From: Argyresthia goedartella
Taxonomy: Eukaryota > Arthropoda > Insecta > Lepidoptera > Argyresthiidae
DNA: 64,000 nucleotides
Direction: 5' to 3'
Assembly: GCA_949825045.1 (NCBI GenBank)
Contig: OX463808.1
Location: forward strand, 28,395,674 to 28,459,673
Part shown: piece after piece, positions 40,752 to 55,000 of the stretch
Position numbering within the stretch: position 1 is the first letter of the stretch
Layout: every line of letters starts with the position of its first letter
Made by a program: the position numbers and the translations under genes
Notes under the pieces: generated by a model
Databases searched by the model: none
Told to the model about the DNA's origin: nothing
Seen by the model: only the letters and a program-made list of their open reading frames with translations

Positions 40752-42880
40752 ATAATTTTTTTATCCCTTTTTTTAGGCTTATATTCTACATTTGTTACGG
40801 AACCCTAAGGTCCTGTTCCAATAAATGCCTATTGAAGACATACATACATAATTTTCGTCATAATCACACCTTCACGAAACTACAGACCTGAATTGACAAA
40901 CAGACGGAAATCTACAGATTTATGATTTTTCCTTTTACTTGTAGTGATAGTTATATGTTTAAGTTTGTGATTACTTTCAATATGCGCGACTATTTCCAAC
41001 ACTCTCGTTAGGGTTTGGGTGGAGTGCAGTTGGCGAATATGGGGTCTGCAGGATAGTTAGTATCATTAACTGAGTATGGCACGTGTGTCCTAACTCTGAA
41101 TGTCCTAACATCTTTCGTCAGTCACGTGGACCGTTTTAGTACACACCAAACATTCATAATCTAAGGTACGGTTAAAAAGTAGGTATAAAACAGGTGTAGG
41201 ATCACTTGATGATAAACCATACGTCACGTTGGGTCTATCTCCGTCAGTCACGTCACGTAACAATTTAATTTCAACTGCTTTCAGAGATAAACACGGCTAA
41301 TAGGTTTGTTCAACGATTTTTTCATGATTAATGATAGATATATCATCATAATTAACAGCATAGCAAATATGGGTTGGCTCCCCACGCCTTAAAATGTGTT
41401 AATTAAATTACTGGCTAAATGTGGGTACAAATTGTGCTTTTGCGAACAGTGAGGGAAGAGGTGGGACAAGTTATATTTGTTTTGTAATAAATGGACTGAT
41501 ACCTATACTATAATAGTAGAATATCTACAATGCCAGCGGCAATTAAAATCGGGCCGAAAATCCTTACCTTACCTGCTGATTGAAGCCTAGCTGATTGTTG
41601 ATTACCCTGTTGTTGTAAGCTCCACCAAACAATGTAAATATCTTGACTAGGTCAAAGAATTGATCATTTTATGAAATGGTCAGATAGGGTTGAATTTCGT
41701 GAAGCATGTATTTTTACCCAACTGCAGCGAAGCGGAAAAGAGTAGGGTTATGTGTTTGACCATATGTAAATATGCATGTATGTCTGTTCCTATGTCCACT
41801 AGTAGGTAACTACTTAACGGCTCAAGCGATGATACGCCGTTACATTCGTCTTGATAACATGCAATTAAAAAAATGCGGATTTTATGGGCAGGCTATAATT
41901 ACTTTTGTAGGTACCTATACATATCTACATAGCTGACCTTTGTAACTAGGTAGTCAGATGCAAATCTAGTGCAACCTTGATATCTGTCAACATAGGCAGA
42001 TTCATTAGTATTTATAGTTGAATATTTAAATATAATAAAGAGTCATAAATGGTCCGCATCTGGCTTCACTGCTCTCTTCTATATACCTAGCCTTGGGTGC
42101 AGGAGCCCCCATCCTCTTCATTTCAAGACCCTCGAGTGGGGTATCAAAATAAAGGGCTTTAAAAGGTGACTACAGAAATATTTACTTATCTTGCACAAGC
42201 TATGAATAATACACCTTAGTTTTAAACTAAGCACTTACAGATTTTTCGTAATGTTGTGACAAAAAGCAGAACAAATTTGACGTATTAAACAAAACACCGA
42301 CTGAGGTACAAAAAAGCACAAAACAAACAGATAATTATTGAGATACGATAAAAAATTTAAAATTTAAATGCAGCCGGCACCAATGAAATCTAATACAGTG
42401 GGTTCCGCCGATCTGCTTGGTCTGTGCACAGCAGTCAGGTTTTTAGTTTTTTTATTATTAAATCATTTGTATTCCGTTCTACGTGGTGTTTTTTGTGATT
42501 GAAATTTCGAACTAACACGAAGACTATTTGGGGGTTTTGCTTTGCTCGCCCTCCCGCAGAGTTTTGGCCTAAACGACTTCCCCGGTCAATGAAAGTTCTA
42601 ATTCAACTACGGTTGTCCATTTCATGAAATTATCAATTATTTAAATGGCCACTACATAAGAACTAGACCCCAAACTAGATCATGATCTCTTTGAGCTATG
42701 CGTAATGTAAAGTTTACAGAATTGTATCATTTAAAAATTGATTGACATCGCCACCGACAGCAAGCGCCGCTTCCGCGTGACAAAACCCATTATTTTTTTC
42801 ATCAGCTCTTGTTTGTATTTAACCAAATTCGATCGATTCGCGGGGGATTGCCAGACAGTTTCATTTCTTCGGCCCCCCGA
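40752..42880. other. Intergenic, no gene seen
   Basis: No supported coding region. A string cgagtggggtat at 42132 resembles 38455, a likely dispersed-repeat scrap. This stretch is upstream of the chitin-binding gene promoter and may hold its enhancers, but nothing specific is visible. Confidence 0.4.
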
Positions 42881-42897
42881 CTTGCGCATGCGCATGT

Positions 42898-42932
42898 TAT
42901 AAAGCGCGGAGAAAGCACGGCTCGCGCAGTCG
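42898..42932 (+). promoter_or_regulatory. TATA box and initiator of the chitin-binding gene
   Basis: TATAAA at 42898-42903 lies 30 bp upstream of a GCAGTC initiator-like site (A at 42928), the spacing expected of a focused arthropod core promoter. The context is GC-rich, unlike the surroundings. The 5' UTR would run about 100 bp to the ATG at 43029. Confidence 0.65.
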
Positions 42933-43028
42933 CGTTGCGTTTTGTTCGTTGTCGCGCGTATTGTTTAGGCGTGCTTTTTGACGGTGCAACTTTTTGGGAA
43001 CGTAAAACTTTTTCAGTGCGCATTTGTA

Positions 43029-43039
43029 ATGGATATCAG
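43029..43039 (+). CDS. Chitin-binding gene exon 1 (11 coding nt)
   Basis: ATG GAT ATC AG then GTAATT. Phase 2 matches the phase-2 acceptor at 58810 and supplies Met-Asp-Ile-Arg before the hydrophobic signal core. It is also preceded by the TATA/initiator pair, which supports the choice. Confidence 0.68.
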
Positions 43040-46000
43040 GTAATTTTTTATATTACTAACTTAATTTTATTTTAAAGTAGAACATTTGGCTAATATGTTT
43101 CAATTACAAAGCAGTGTTCGTCCCTTTTAGATGTATATAATTATTGGCATAAAAATTATGTTATTATTCATACTAAAGAACAGCCGGAGGTGTCTTTTGT
43201 GTAAGATTTTTCTACGAAAGTTTGCGCGGGTATATCCAATCGATTTCACTATTAGACTAGTCAAAGAATGATTATAGATGGAAAAGTCGAAAGCAGAAAG
43301 TTTGAATTCGGAACTTTGTTTGGACTAGTTAGGAGACAAAAGTCCTGATACCTCTGAGGTGAGCCCTTGGGGTAGGAGCACAAAGAAGATCCCGTTTGTT
43401 GGTTTTTTGGTTATATCTCAAAAACGACGCGTCATAAGATATTTTGTTGTTTCCACGTAAGGAAAGCTCATAAAATGTTCTACAACTTTAATTCTATACA
43501 CTTAATAACTATTCCCAATCGTTAAATGATTTTTTTTCCGAAAAAACTGTGTTTTTCCACACAATTTTTTGTCATACATTGCTTTTAAACTTTAAATCAG
43601 TTAATTTGAGGAAAAAAATGTTGCAAAGAAAGTTATAGAGTTAAATTGATCTCCACAATATATAGGTACATATGCTAAGTCGTCATCTTTCTTTGAAAGT
43701 TCTAAAGTCATAAAGAAACAAGGATTAGGAACAGGTAAAAGTGTATATAGACAGAATGACCAAAAAAATAAAAAAGTAGCATTTATTCAATCAGAACATA
43801 AGTAATGGACTCCGATTATCCACTTTCTCTAGAGCCATTAACCATAACTCGAGTCATAGTCATAGTGGAAACTCATGTTATCGCTATAATTTCTATTTCT
43901 ACTAGATCACACGATTGACGGATGTCCCATTTGAATTTGAATTATATATGTTTGCGATCGTCATCATACGTAATCTTTAGATTAATGTGATTTTATCATC
44001 GATTGGTTATACTTATAGGCTAATATCAGCTACTCATTCATGAGTAACTAATACTATAGATAACTTTTAACAAATATGCTTAGTACAGCTTACTGTTATT
44101 TATGGTGATAATATTAAATAAAAATCAGTAAAAAGTATAATTTACGTACATGAAGAAATTTTTTGCATGGATTCAATTATTCATGGAGTTATTGAACTTA
44201 TCTCAAATCGCTCTAAGAATTTAGGACTTTGACCCTTGCACTTAGTCTTGCAGCAAACGGTCATAAACTGCATTGGTTGCACATAAAACCAGTTTTAAAG
44301 TAACGTTATTTTGAGTCATAAGAAACTGCATCTTAAGTCGATTGGCAACATTTGCAACAATTTCCGATTTTAATGTTTAAAGAGCGTTTGATATCGGACC
44401 TCCAAACCAACAAATTTCCACTTTTAACAAATAGCTTAAAGTACAATCTACATAAATCGTTATTGGTTTGTAAGTAACAGTTTAAAATTCGCACCACGTT
44501 CTAACATAATACCGAAAGGTATCAATACGAGACATTGACATCCAAACAACTTATTATGAGGAATAGAACACACACATAGCGTCACGCCTTTTCCCATACG
44601 GGGTGGCAGGGGCCCACGTTAATTATTTAGTACTCCATTAAAGGAATGTGTATTAAAAACAATCTCAAAATGTTCAAATACTTTTATGAAGCCATCAGAT
44701 TATGATTTTTCATTTGCATTATGCAAGTCGACATTCAATATGCAATTTGCATTGCATACAATAAACCTTATACAAGTCGAACAAAATTAAAGCATCTCAA
44801 CACAAGATACTTACACATAGGTAGGTGTACGTATATTGGTAGTAATCACAGTTTATGAGCTGCATCGAAGAAAGCGTATTCACTTGTTGACATTGCGTAA
44901 CGCTTGTGAATGTGTGTCTGTGTATGTGAGCACAGCACACAGTATAATTATTTTGTTTTATGGGATCGCTTACGTAATTGTCTGGAATAAATTTAAATGA
45001 ATTCAGATGTTCGAATGTAGAAGATGCCGCTCAAGTAGCTACCTACCTAAAGTATAATTTAATTGTGAGGAACTTTGAGTAGACAGTTGAGCATCGGCGC
45101 CTGAGTGCTCCAAATTAAAATAAAGTAGAATTACCTAGCTACTTACTATTTTGTTATAGGTACAGTGCAAACAGTATAACTTGTTAAATGAGACTAAAAT
45201 TTATAACAACTTTTCTGGATTTAACTACAGTATAAAAAACCACATAATAGTAGTTTATGTGACTGATACATAATGGAGGGCATTAAAACTCGAGAGATAA
45301 TAATATCACTCGAGAGTTAAAATGCCTAATTATTTACAGTTACATACACTAGTTTATCTACACACATATCATAAGCTCTCTTTGATGTGTTCAGGAACCG
45401 CATGTTTGACCGGCATTGTGGCATTGAGTTGTTTAGCTTGTTCTATAGTACCAACTTCACAGACAAAGTAGGGGCGGCACGCAGGCGGGCCTCGGCGTTC
45501 GAAATTTTGATGTCATAATATGTAGCAAATTTACACATTATGATCATAATGTTCAATATTCAGATAAGAAATGAGTTTTTACAAAGTAATTTAACATTAT
45601 GCTGATCGTAACGTGCGGTTTTTGGACTCAGTAAAGAGGGTTTATGATACATGTGTAGATAAACTCTATAAAACTATGTAGAGGTTTGTTACAAAAGGTG
45701 GTGCATATTTTTTGTTGTCTTGTAAAGGGTGCAACTGAGTAAATATCAAAAACGGCCACATGAGATAAAGTAACTTTTCGCTAGGATACTCCGTAAGTAT
45801 TTATGAGCAAGAAACAAAAAAAAGTCCCAACATTTCGAGGTTTTGCAGCTGCTAAAACTTGTTCCGAGATATGTCGTGTTACCATTTTTGTTATTTACTC
45901 TGTTGCACCCCTAACTACAAGATAACAAATATAATAATGCACCACCTTTTGTAATACAAATAATAATATAAACACTATTGTTTTGTCGTCTGGTTTCGAA

Positions 46001-49000
46001 ACAATTAGCAGCAGTCTGCAAAGCTTACGATTATAAATACTTTTACAATTTATCTGATCGATCTGACGAAACGATATTGATGATATACTTAATTATATGC
46101 AATTTAATGGTCATAATAATATGCTACAAATAATCCCTTAAATTTCTCTCTACACCTTTCTATTATCCGTAGCGCTCACTTGCAATATCCGCTAAATATT
46201 GGACCTCCCAATTGGAAACATACAGACACTGATACTATTCAAATATACAAAAGATAACTTGTAAACCTCAGAAATGAGCGGAAACTAACAAAATATTTCA
46301 ACGGGAGCCTTTTGTTTGAGACAGACATTAGCACACGGCGTAAATTTTCCGGTAATCCCTTAAATCCGGCGGATTCAGAACGCGCGACGCGCGGATAACG
46401 CGCGGAGATCTCGCGTATCAAAACCGTAGATGGAGCTCACGGAGGCAGTTTCCGGCCGCGCTGATGTCGCGCGAAAGACGAATAATAGATTTTTGATATT
46501 AACTGTCGCGTTTTTTACACGCCATGAGCAAACTCTCTCAGAATTGTGATTCGCGATTTTTATAAGCGCGTTGTCTGCGCGTTATCCGCTTGACGTCCAT
46601 GAGAGTAATTTAACATGCCCTGTTGTAACTTTGAGGCAGTAATAATTATTAATGAATAACGGCTTACCCAGTGAGTGGGTACTGTGGGTGGCAATAAATC
46701 CTTACAGAGTACAATAGACACATAGAACAACTCTACAGGATCACACAAGGTCATAATGATTCCAAACTCTTAAGGCTGGGCACCCCGATAGAGGCACTTA
46801 GAATTTTACCTTTAGCTTACTTTTTGGGAATAGAAATTAAAAAGTAAAAAAACGCTCTTAGCCTATGCACAGATTAATAAAGAGGCCTAAGTATAGAGGA
46901 CTAACTTAGTAAATATCTTGTTTTATAACGATTTGATTAATAATGAGTACATAAATTCAAAACCGGTGCGAAATTGTAAAAGAAAACATTCTGGAAAACA
47001 GATTTTGTGATAACTTCGGAAGACTTTTCTATCGAGAAAAAGTAATAAAATAGTAGAATGCAAGCAGTAACTCTATAAACTATACTTAGCCAGTACAAAT
47101 AAAGATTTTGCGTAGCTTGAGATTTACAATGGACTATTTTGGCCGACTGCGGCGCTTTAATTCAAAAGCAGTTATTTACATACATATGCTTGGTTACATG
47201 TCTGTAGAGTAAATTATATACATGTCAAAATGAAAGTCTCTTCTCTATATTAGACCCTGGGGATAAATAAGGGAGAACTAAGTTTCACAGGGTAATGTTA
47301 AGATTTTTTAAATATTGCATAGAGTGATAATATTCTAATACACTCACTACACAGTAGATGCTATTAGTATGTGTTAAATACCTGTTTCTACAACAACAAT
47401 AAGGCTCATATAGCAAAAGAAGTGCGATAATGGTCTTACATAGATAGATAAGTGCGGTTCCAGCAGAATTTCTCTCCGGTGATAGAAAAAATATGTGGAA
47501 CTAGTTTTCTTGTTTATCGGCAAGGTATCATATATGTATAAATTAGTTTTAATTAAAAGCAAAATAGTGATCATCGAAGGCGTAAGAGGTGTACTTATGA
47601 TATTTATGTTAAAACCTATCCATTTATTTAAAGTCTCACGCAGAGATTTCTGTTGACATTTAACACCAGCAAGCATAATATTATATGGTACAAGGTCACA
47701 AAAACAGTATGCACACAATTAATTGCAAGTACTCAGTTCAGATTGGCCAGACCTGTCATTGCTCAATGATTGACACTGACATCCTTTGGGGCCAGTTCTA
47801 CCTGTTCCATAGTTTAGTCTAGTGACAAATAACAGCGCATTGTTGTCATGGTGACCGCGACCTGTCAACTGTCCAGCTGTCAAAAGATGCGCGTGCGGCG
47901 GTTGCCACAGAACTGATTGGTCCTTTTGTGATTCAGATTAGCAAGTGGTCGTGAACCGACGTAGTTTTAGTGGGTCAAGTTTAGTAAGGGTTAAAATGAT
48001 TGTCACGAGATGTTGGTTTCAAGTGTCTGAATAGTTGTCAAGTGGTAACTGATACAACCTTTCATAAACTCAGCACTTAAATGTACAAAGTCTGTAAAAC
48101 GATACGCGATCTACTTAATTGTGAGACAATGGCGATCATGGGGACCTCTCTAAATACCAGTAAGTTTGATAAATTAAATTATCAGAAGTTCCAACTCAAT
48201 TTTATTAATATAGGTAGTTATGGCCATGACAAATATGGCCATATCTATTTACCTATATAGATACATACCTATTCATCATATATTTAGAACGCTCGAGCAT
48301 ACTGTTACAACGCATACCTAATCCTAATAACCCATTGTGACAGCTAGATCATAAACCCATTCGACACGAGCATGAGGTTGAAGTAGTGAGTGGACTGCTC
48401 ACGACCAATTTACTGATAGCTTGTCCTGTCAAGCGGCATTGTAGTAAACCATGTCACACATGTGGGTTTCAATCATGCTGTGACCAAACTTTGGAATTGA
48501 ATACATATCATATACATAGTTTGATTGCTGATGTGATGTCATATATTTCATATTATTATGATTAAGAGCGACTAGCCAGAAGGCGGGATAGGACTTAACT
48601 CGAGTCAACTTTGACAACTCCAAACAGATTTATATGGAGTTGAAAATTTTCATAGAGTAAAGTCTTATACCGCCTTCTTGCTAGTGGCACTATGGCGCAT
48701 AGGTGAAAAGTTTGGGCAAATCCTTGAAATAAAAAAAAAACACTTTTGCCATATTGTCATGTATTGCAAATTTTATAAATAATTACACACACGTGCAAAT
48801 GTACTGTGAAATAAATGTTTGCTGCCTTTATTTTGAACTCTATTGCGACATGATATGGTTAATATGTGGGACGCGCGGCTTTGATCGACTTTCCAGTCGT
48901 AGGGTGCGCCCGCGCAGGTCATGTTCCGTAACTAGACCACATACTTAACACTTGCGTACTTACGGGGCTATAGAACGCCTGATATGGATCATACGAGAGA

Positions 49001-52000
49001 CCTACCACACGCGTATACCATCGGCGATTTCAATCACTTTTGAATGTGGTTTGGTGTTGTGTGTTTGGTGAGATGGCGTTTAAATAATGACGGTTGCTTG
49101 CTTCAATGTTTGATTTGACTTTTAGAAATTGCCTAAAAAATTGCGAACAAACTGAAAAAAGTGAGTAATTAATTAAGAATTGAGTTAAACTTTACCAAGT
49201 TCATATGTACATACTTTACCAATTATTTATTTTTAAACTTACCAGGCTAAATACATGAGAAATAATTAAGAAATTAAAGTGAAATTACTACCTCAGAACA
49301 TCACTTGTTGGTCTGGGATGAGTCCACATGTTCAATGATGATCGGAAGTATGACTTAACAGTAATACGTCCAAGGAGGATGTTGCGTAAAAAAGTTTCAC
49401 TTCTGAGATATGAGATTGAGCCAACAGTGGCGTGAGCACGCAAGTTTTCTGAGCCGCTTAGTGATTGATTGAGGAAGAACATAATGATATCAATGACGAT
49501 TTTGATCTTTGCATCTTGATTAAAAAATACCAAAACTTCTTGTAAGATCACCATTTCAACATAGTCGAAAGGAAATTTTTTATGCATAAATCAATCATGT
49601 TTTAATCTTTTGTTAGGGTATAGTGGATTTAGTTAGAAATATAGCTCAATAATTTACTCTATGATATAGAAATTCCAACATAAAATATACGTTGGTACTT
49701 TGTGCTTCATTTATTTACAGAGAGACGATGTGAAATCGAAAGTGGTGTGGATTGTTTCTCTTGTTTTACTGAATATCTATTGATCGGTGATTGATGTAAA
49801 AAGGTAAAGCGTATGAAGATGGGAGCTATATCTACTGCCAACAATAACAGGATTCGGTTAAATTTAGGTTTGAACAAGTCTCGGAGTATCGCTGGGAGTA
49901 GAAACAGCTCCCGATTCGCCTTCGACAGGATTCCCATATCCTCATTTGCCTCTTCAATACTTTTTATAATCATCGCTATCCTGGCTTCCTACGGGATCCA
50001 TTCCTTTTCCTGTCTTTGGATAGGCCCAGGAGATCTCACATTCGGTTACTGCTTAGAACTCCACAACATAATACTGCCGCTTATGAAAATGGGTTCAGAC
50101 TACGAGCTATCAGTCTCTGGAACAAACTCCCCAGCGCACTCAGAGACAGTCCGTCAATTAACATTTTTAAAAGTCGTTTGAAAGAACACCAATCTTTCTC
50201 TTACTTGCTAAGTATTAATATGTATTTATATCTATTCATGTAATGTTACATATTTATATATTATTATTATATATTATTATTATATTAGTATTAGTAAGTA
50301 GTTTATTATTTTTATTAACATAATTTAATGTTGTGCGCGTAGGTCTTCCTGTAGTTTTTTATTATCCTCTCCATTCTAGTTTTAGTGGAAGAAATCTCTT
50401 GTTAAGCTAAGCTCGCCTGTGTACGTACATGTTTTTTCTTTTACCTTTTTTGTAATAACTGTTTTTTGGGCAATAAAGTATATCAAAGTATGTACAATAA
50501 TTATTGAAGAACGAATCCCACCAAATTGGTTTAAATCTGATAAGTGATAACAGTCAAGTGTCAAGAGGAGACAATAAGTAGATAATTAAGTAATAAAATA
50601 TTCCATAACTACCCAAAAGCTGCTTAATAAAATTCTCGGCTTAATATCAAAACGAAACGGATCAAGCCAATAACTTTACGAAACCTAAACATCAAAAGAA
50701 TTAAAAATGCATTGATCAAAAGTGTGTTTCCTCACACATTTCATCAGTAACAGTAAGTGAGCTCACGATAGATTAAACTACAAGTTACAATAAATTGATT
50801 AGCAGTAGATATTGCAATAGATTTGACAATGAATTTACCAGCATTGTTAGTTTTTTATTCAGCGTGAAAGAAATCGTGGCCAAAGTAATAATGTTGCCTG
50901 GTTTTTGTTTAACCTTTGCTTAATAAGTTAGGCCTAAGAATTTTATCAAAATACGCAACAAAACGCAACTGTTTTTCCGCTCTATGCCACTTATTTGCAC
51001 ATTTGTACAGATTGAGCTCAAGGTATAATATTATACATATATAGAGAAGGTATCCTGTAGAGCTTCAGAGCCAAGTCCACGCCACATCAGTTTTTTTCAG
51101 ATCAATGAAAATGGAGTAGTGCCCATTACCCGCCACAGGTCTGCGTTAGACCATATTAGTTAGGCTGATTATGCCCTGGCGCTTTGCCAGGGATAGCCAC
51201 ATATATGCCACGGCCACCTACTTGGTAGGGAAAAGGTGTGACATAATTTAACGACGTTTCCTTTCACCGTATCGGCAAATGAGTTATTTTAAGGGGTTCC
51301 GTACCTTAAAAAATGGAACTATTTTGCCTTATAGGAGATCTCTTCATTGTCCTTCTATCAAGACCCTTTTTCTCAAGAAGACGTAAAGTTATCAAGTTGT
51401 ATGTTGTTCGTGTTGTATGTTATGTAAAAAATGACAAACTTCTAGGTCAACGCAATCAAAAGATACGGCCGTTGGTGCAGAAAATTTGCTAAATTTGCTG
51501 AATAATCACAAGGGAATTTAAACTTATAAGGTACTTAGCGTTAAACTAGAAAAAAATATTTTTGGCATAAATAATTAAATGAATCCGAAAACCGCCAATT
51601 TGTAGTTCCATCACAAAAAAATAATGATTTGTCCGGAACCCTCGGGGCGCGAGTCAGAGTTGCACTTTGCCGGTTTTTTGCAATAGTCTAGACTAGACTA
51701 TACTTTAGCCGCTTGATTAGCCCCGATATGCAATTTAGCGTCCTTTTATGGAATGGTCGAAAAGCAAATTAACAATTTCTGAACTGACCTCACAACTAAC
51801 GTCACGGATGAACAGTGTAGACGCCGAAAACAACCCGAGTATACAGAATAACGTAATGAAGCAAGCAAGTGTGAACACAGTGACACAAGTGTTGTCACAC
51901 AGAGGTCATTCAAAGGAAATACATGTAAGTATGTATGTACAAAATGAGAAATGGTATCATTTGACAGTCAGGAGTCTTGCGACATTTAATTGTTGGTTTA

Positions 52001-55000
52001 ATTTTTCAAAGAATAACCATAACATGATTAACAAAAAAATATTGTAACCGACACTTTGAGATATGATGGATGACGATTTTATGATATGATGTAAGTTAGC
52101 AGTCAAGCACGGACCCTTATATTTCAGATAGAGCACTTAGGACATACATACTTAAAGTATAGAACGTAATATATATTGTGTTACATAGGTTCTGTACCAC
52201 TGGAGAACCTCCTTCAGTGTGATCTAAACTTAATTGCTGTGTCAAAAGTCAGGTGTTACCAACCAGCAGGCTTCTACGCAAGTTTTCATTTCACGACTGG
52301 GTGAATACGATGGAGAAAGCAAATGCTCGTAAAGTTATAGTACAAAACTTTGTACCGTTGATAAGTGTATCGCATTTCAGACACAATTTCAGGTAGAATA
52401 ATTCAAATTTGTAGTTTATTCGTTATATATGTTCTATGTTGTTATAGGACGATTCCAACGACTAGAGGCATGGTAGAGCTATGCACAGTTTTCTCTTAGA
52501 CAAGAAACACATTCAAAAGAGAAGTATAGAAACATAGAAACCTATATAAAAAACCCAGCCACGGCGAGAACGAAATCTATCTCAAAATAAAAAGTATAAT
52601 TATAATTTAAAAAAAAAAGTGTCAAATTCGATGGCTAAAGTGGTTTTTCTTGCCTGAAGTATTGCAAGTGTCCATATGTTTTTTTTTGTGAATAAAATCT
52701 TAATTACTGTCGCTATTTGATATTATTATTAATTAGTTATTATTCATTATTGTATGCTATAATATAACATTTTAATATAATAATAAGGTTTAGGGTTTAA
52801 ATAGTAAAAAGTAGGGTAGATAAATTAGTACATAGTAAAGGGCTTTTTGAGACACCTTTATATTCCTATTCTGAATAATCAAACTAATGTTATAAACATA
52901 TCTTATATAATATTTGATTATTTGTAATAAAGCCTGTTTCGAGCAGTCACGATAAATTCTATGTGAAAAAATCATCTGTAATTTCATACAAAAATAATTA
53001 TTTATATCATCAATAGGGATTATCGGGACTCCTTGCCCTTATTATAATAGTAATATATAGTAAAGTATCGATCAGCTATTAATTCCTATTTAGTAGCTAA
53101 TTATACTGGCTAAACGTGGGCTCATCCGCTTTTTCAATAATTTTAAAACAAAAATATCACAGCGTCACTCCTTTTCCCATATTGGGTGGCAGAGGTACCA
53201 AGTTGAAATTGGGAGAAGTGTGACAGTATGTTTAAACCTCAGCCTTGCCCAAAGTGAAAGTGAACTAAATAAAATTACATAAAGTAGGTCTACAAAGAAG
53301 TGTACATAACAAAGATCCAGGTAATAGTAGAAACCGCGGGTCGGTGACAAAACATTATCCTACTGCAGGCAGATGTCGTCATCACCAGCACGTTCTTTTG
53401 TAGACTATGCGGTCAAAGAAGTACCTGTCATTTAGTAGTCAATTGACTGATAATAGCCGTAAAATAACTTTGGGTACCATTTTGAGCTAGATGACTGTGC
53501 TGCGGTTAAGTAAAAAAAATAAAGTAAATAGTAATCTGCAAAAATAAAATAAAATAAAATAGTACAAGTATTTTATAAGCCTATCTTATCAGAACCAAGC
53601 GCCTACAAGTCTATAACAGTCGTCAATATTTGTATTTGACATGGCATCATCCCATTAGACCATTTAAGTTATACAAGTCCACACTTATGTCACGAATAAT
53701 CTCAGGCAATACTATCTTAGAGCCATAAAACGAGAGTAAAAGCTCGAGAGCGAGAGTGCTTTGAGAGTGTAAGTGCGGGCGCGCCCGTTTAAGTCTTTTG
53801 TATGGAACATTAGCTGCGCTGCGCGATTTCTTCGATAGTAGATACTGTATATCAAATCCATATCTTGGAGGTATCTGTGATCGAAAAGAAGAAGATAACA
53901 TCTATAAACGAGAAAGTAAGTAAGTAGTTTTTGTCTTTTTAATAAAGCTATCGTCGTCGGATGGACAAGAAAGGCCAGAGTAGAATAGCGCTTGGAATAG
54001 GCTGGGTTATAAACTTTAAACATTTATATACAGGCACATACATTGCTTCTGACAACACAGTAGGAGAGCACATTAACAAGGCCAATACTTAGTAGGAGAG
54101 GAAAGACAGGACCTAAAAAGATAGACAAAGATAGGGAAGTTCTGAATAAGTTCATCAATTGGAAATAAACCTTCCAATAAAAAATCCCGTATTTGAACAA
54201 ACCAGAATATTAAAATCAGGAGCATTAAATTTTAATTTCCTAGCCACTAACAACTACAAACGCCACAGCTGGGTATTGTTTGTATTGATATAATTTCCAT
54301 TCCTCGTCGTCGCGTTTCTCTGTTACATAAAACATGAGGATCTAAATCCGACAAGCCGTTAACACTTGGAAACTGAACTTTGCATAATAAGCGTAACACT
54401 TGACCAAGTACATGTCGAACAAGCAACTTTAAATAATTGTTCACACACAACTTCAAATTCTAAGACGTGGTGATAAAGCTTAGTTTGCAGACAAATATTG
54501 AGTGTAGGCAAATATTATGACATGTGCCGTAATGCTCAGCAACATGATATGTGAAAACACTAATTCGGCTTTGGTTTTTGACATCTTTATTACTGTAGCA
54601 AACTATTCGGGTACAGTTGACTACAGTTACATTTAGCCTTTTCTAAAGTTTCATGTATAGGACATGTAAAGTTGAACTCACTGATGAGTACAGACTTCCA
54701 CATGTACATGCCACTCAACCCGGTGTCATGCAACCCGGGTCCACTGCTTTCCTGCTAGTCTCACTATGTCATCAGACCATCTGGCAGGTGGCCACTCGGT
54801 TACCGATCTAGTCCATCTGCCGTCTTCTCGCCTTGCCAAGTATCCTGCCCACTTTCACCTGAGCCTTGTTATCCGCGTACCGACGTCAGCCACCTTGTTT
54901 CGGCGTCAGATTTCGGTATTCCGAATGCGGTCAGACAGCTTAATACCTAACATGGCTACTGCGACTTCGTGAGCTTCCACGCTTTAGTACCATGAGTAAG

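Noticed and set aside
40478..40891. 137-codon frame
   Set aside because: Low-complexity F/I/N-rich translation of AT-rich DNA inside a probable mobile element.
46380..46600. CpG island or alternative promoter
   Set aside because: Exact inverted repeats at its ends indicate a MITE-like element; no initiator/TATA arrangement was found.
49707..50181. Overlapping frames on both strands (88 and 122 codons)
   Set aside because: Only the third frame, 50016-50210, matches a known family (non-LTR tail); the others are shadows.
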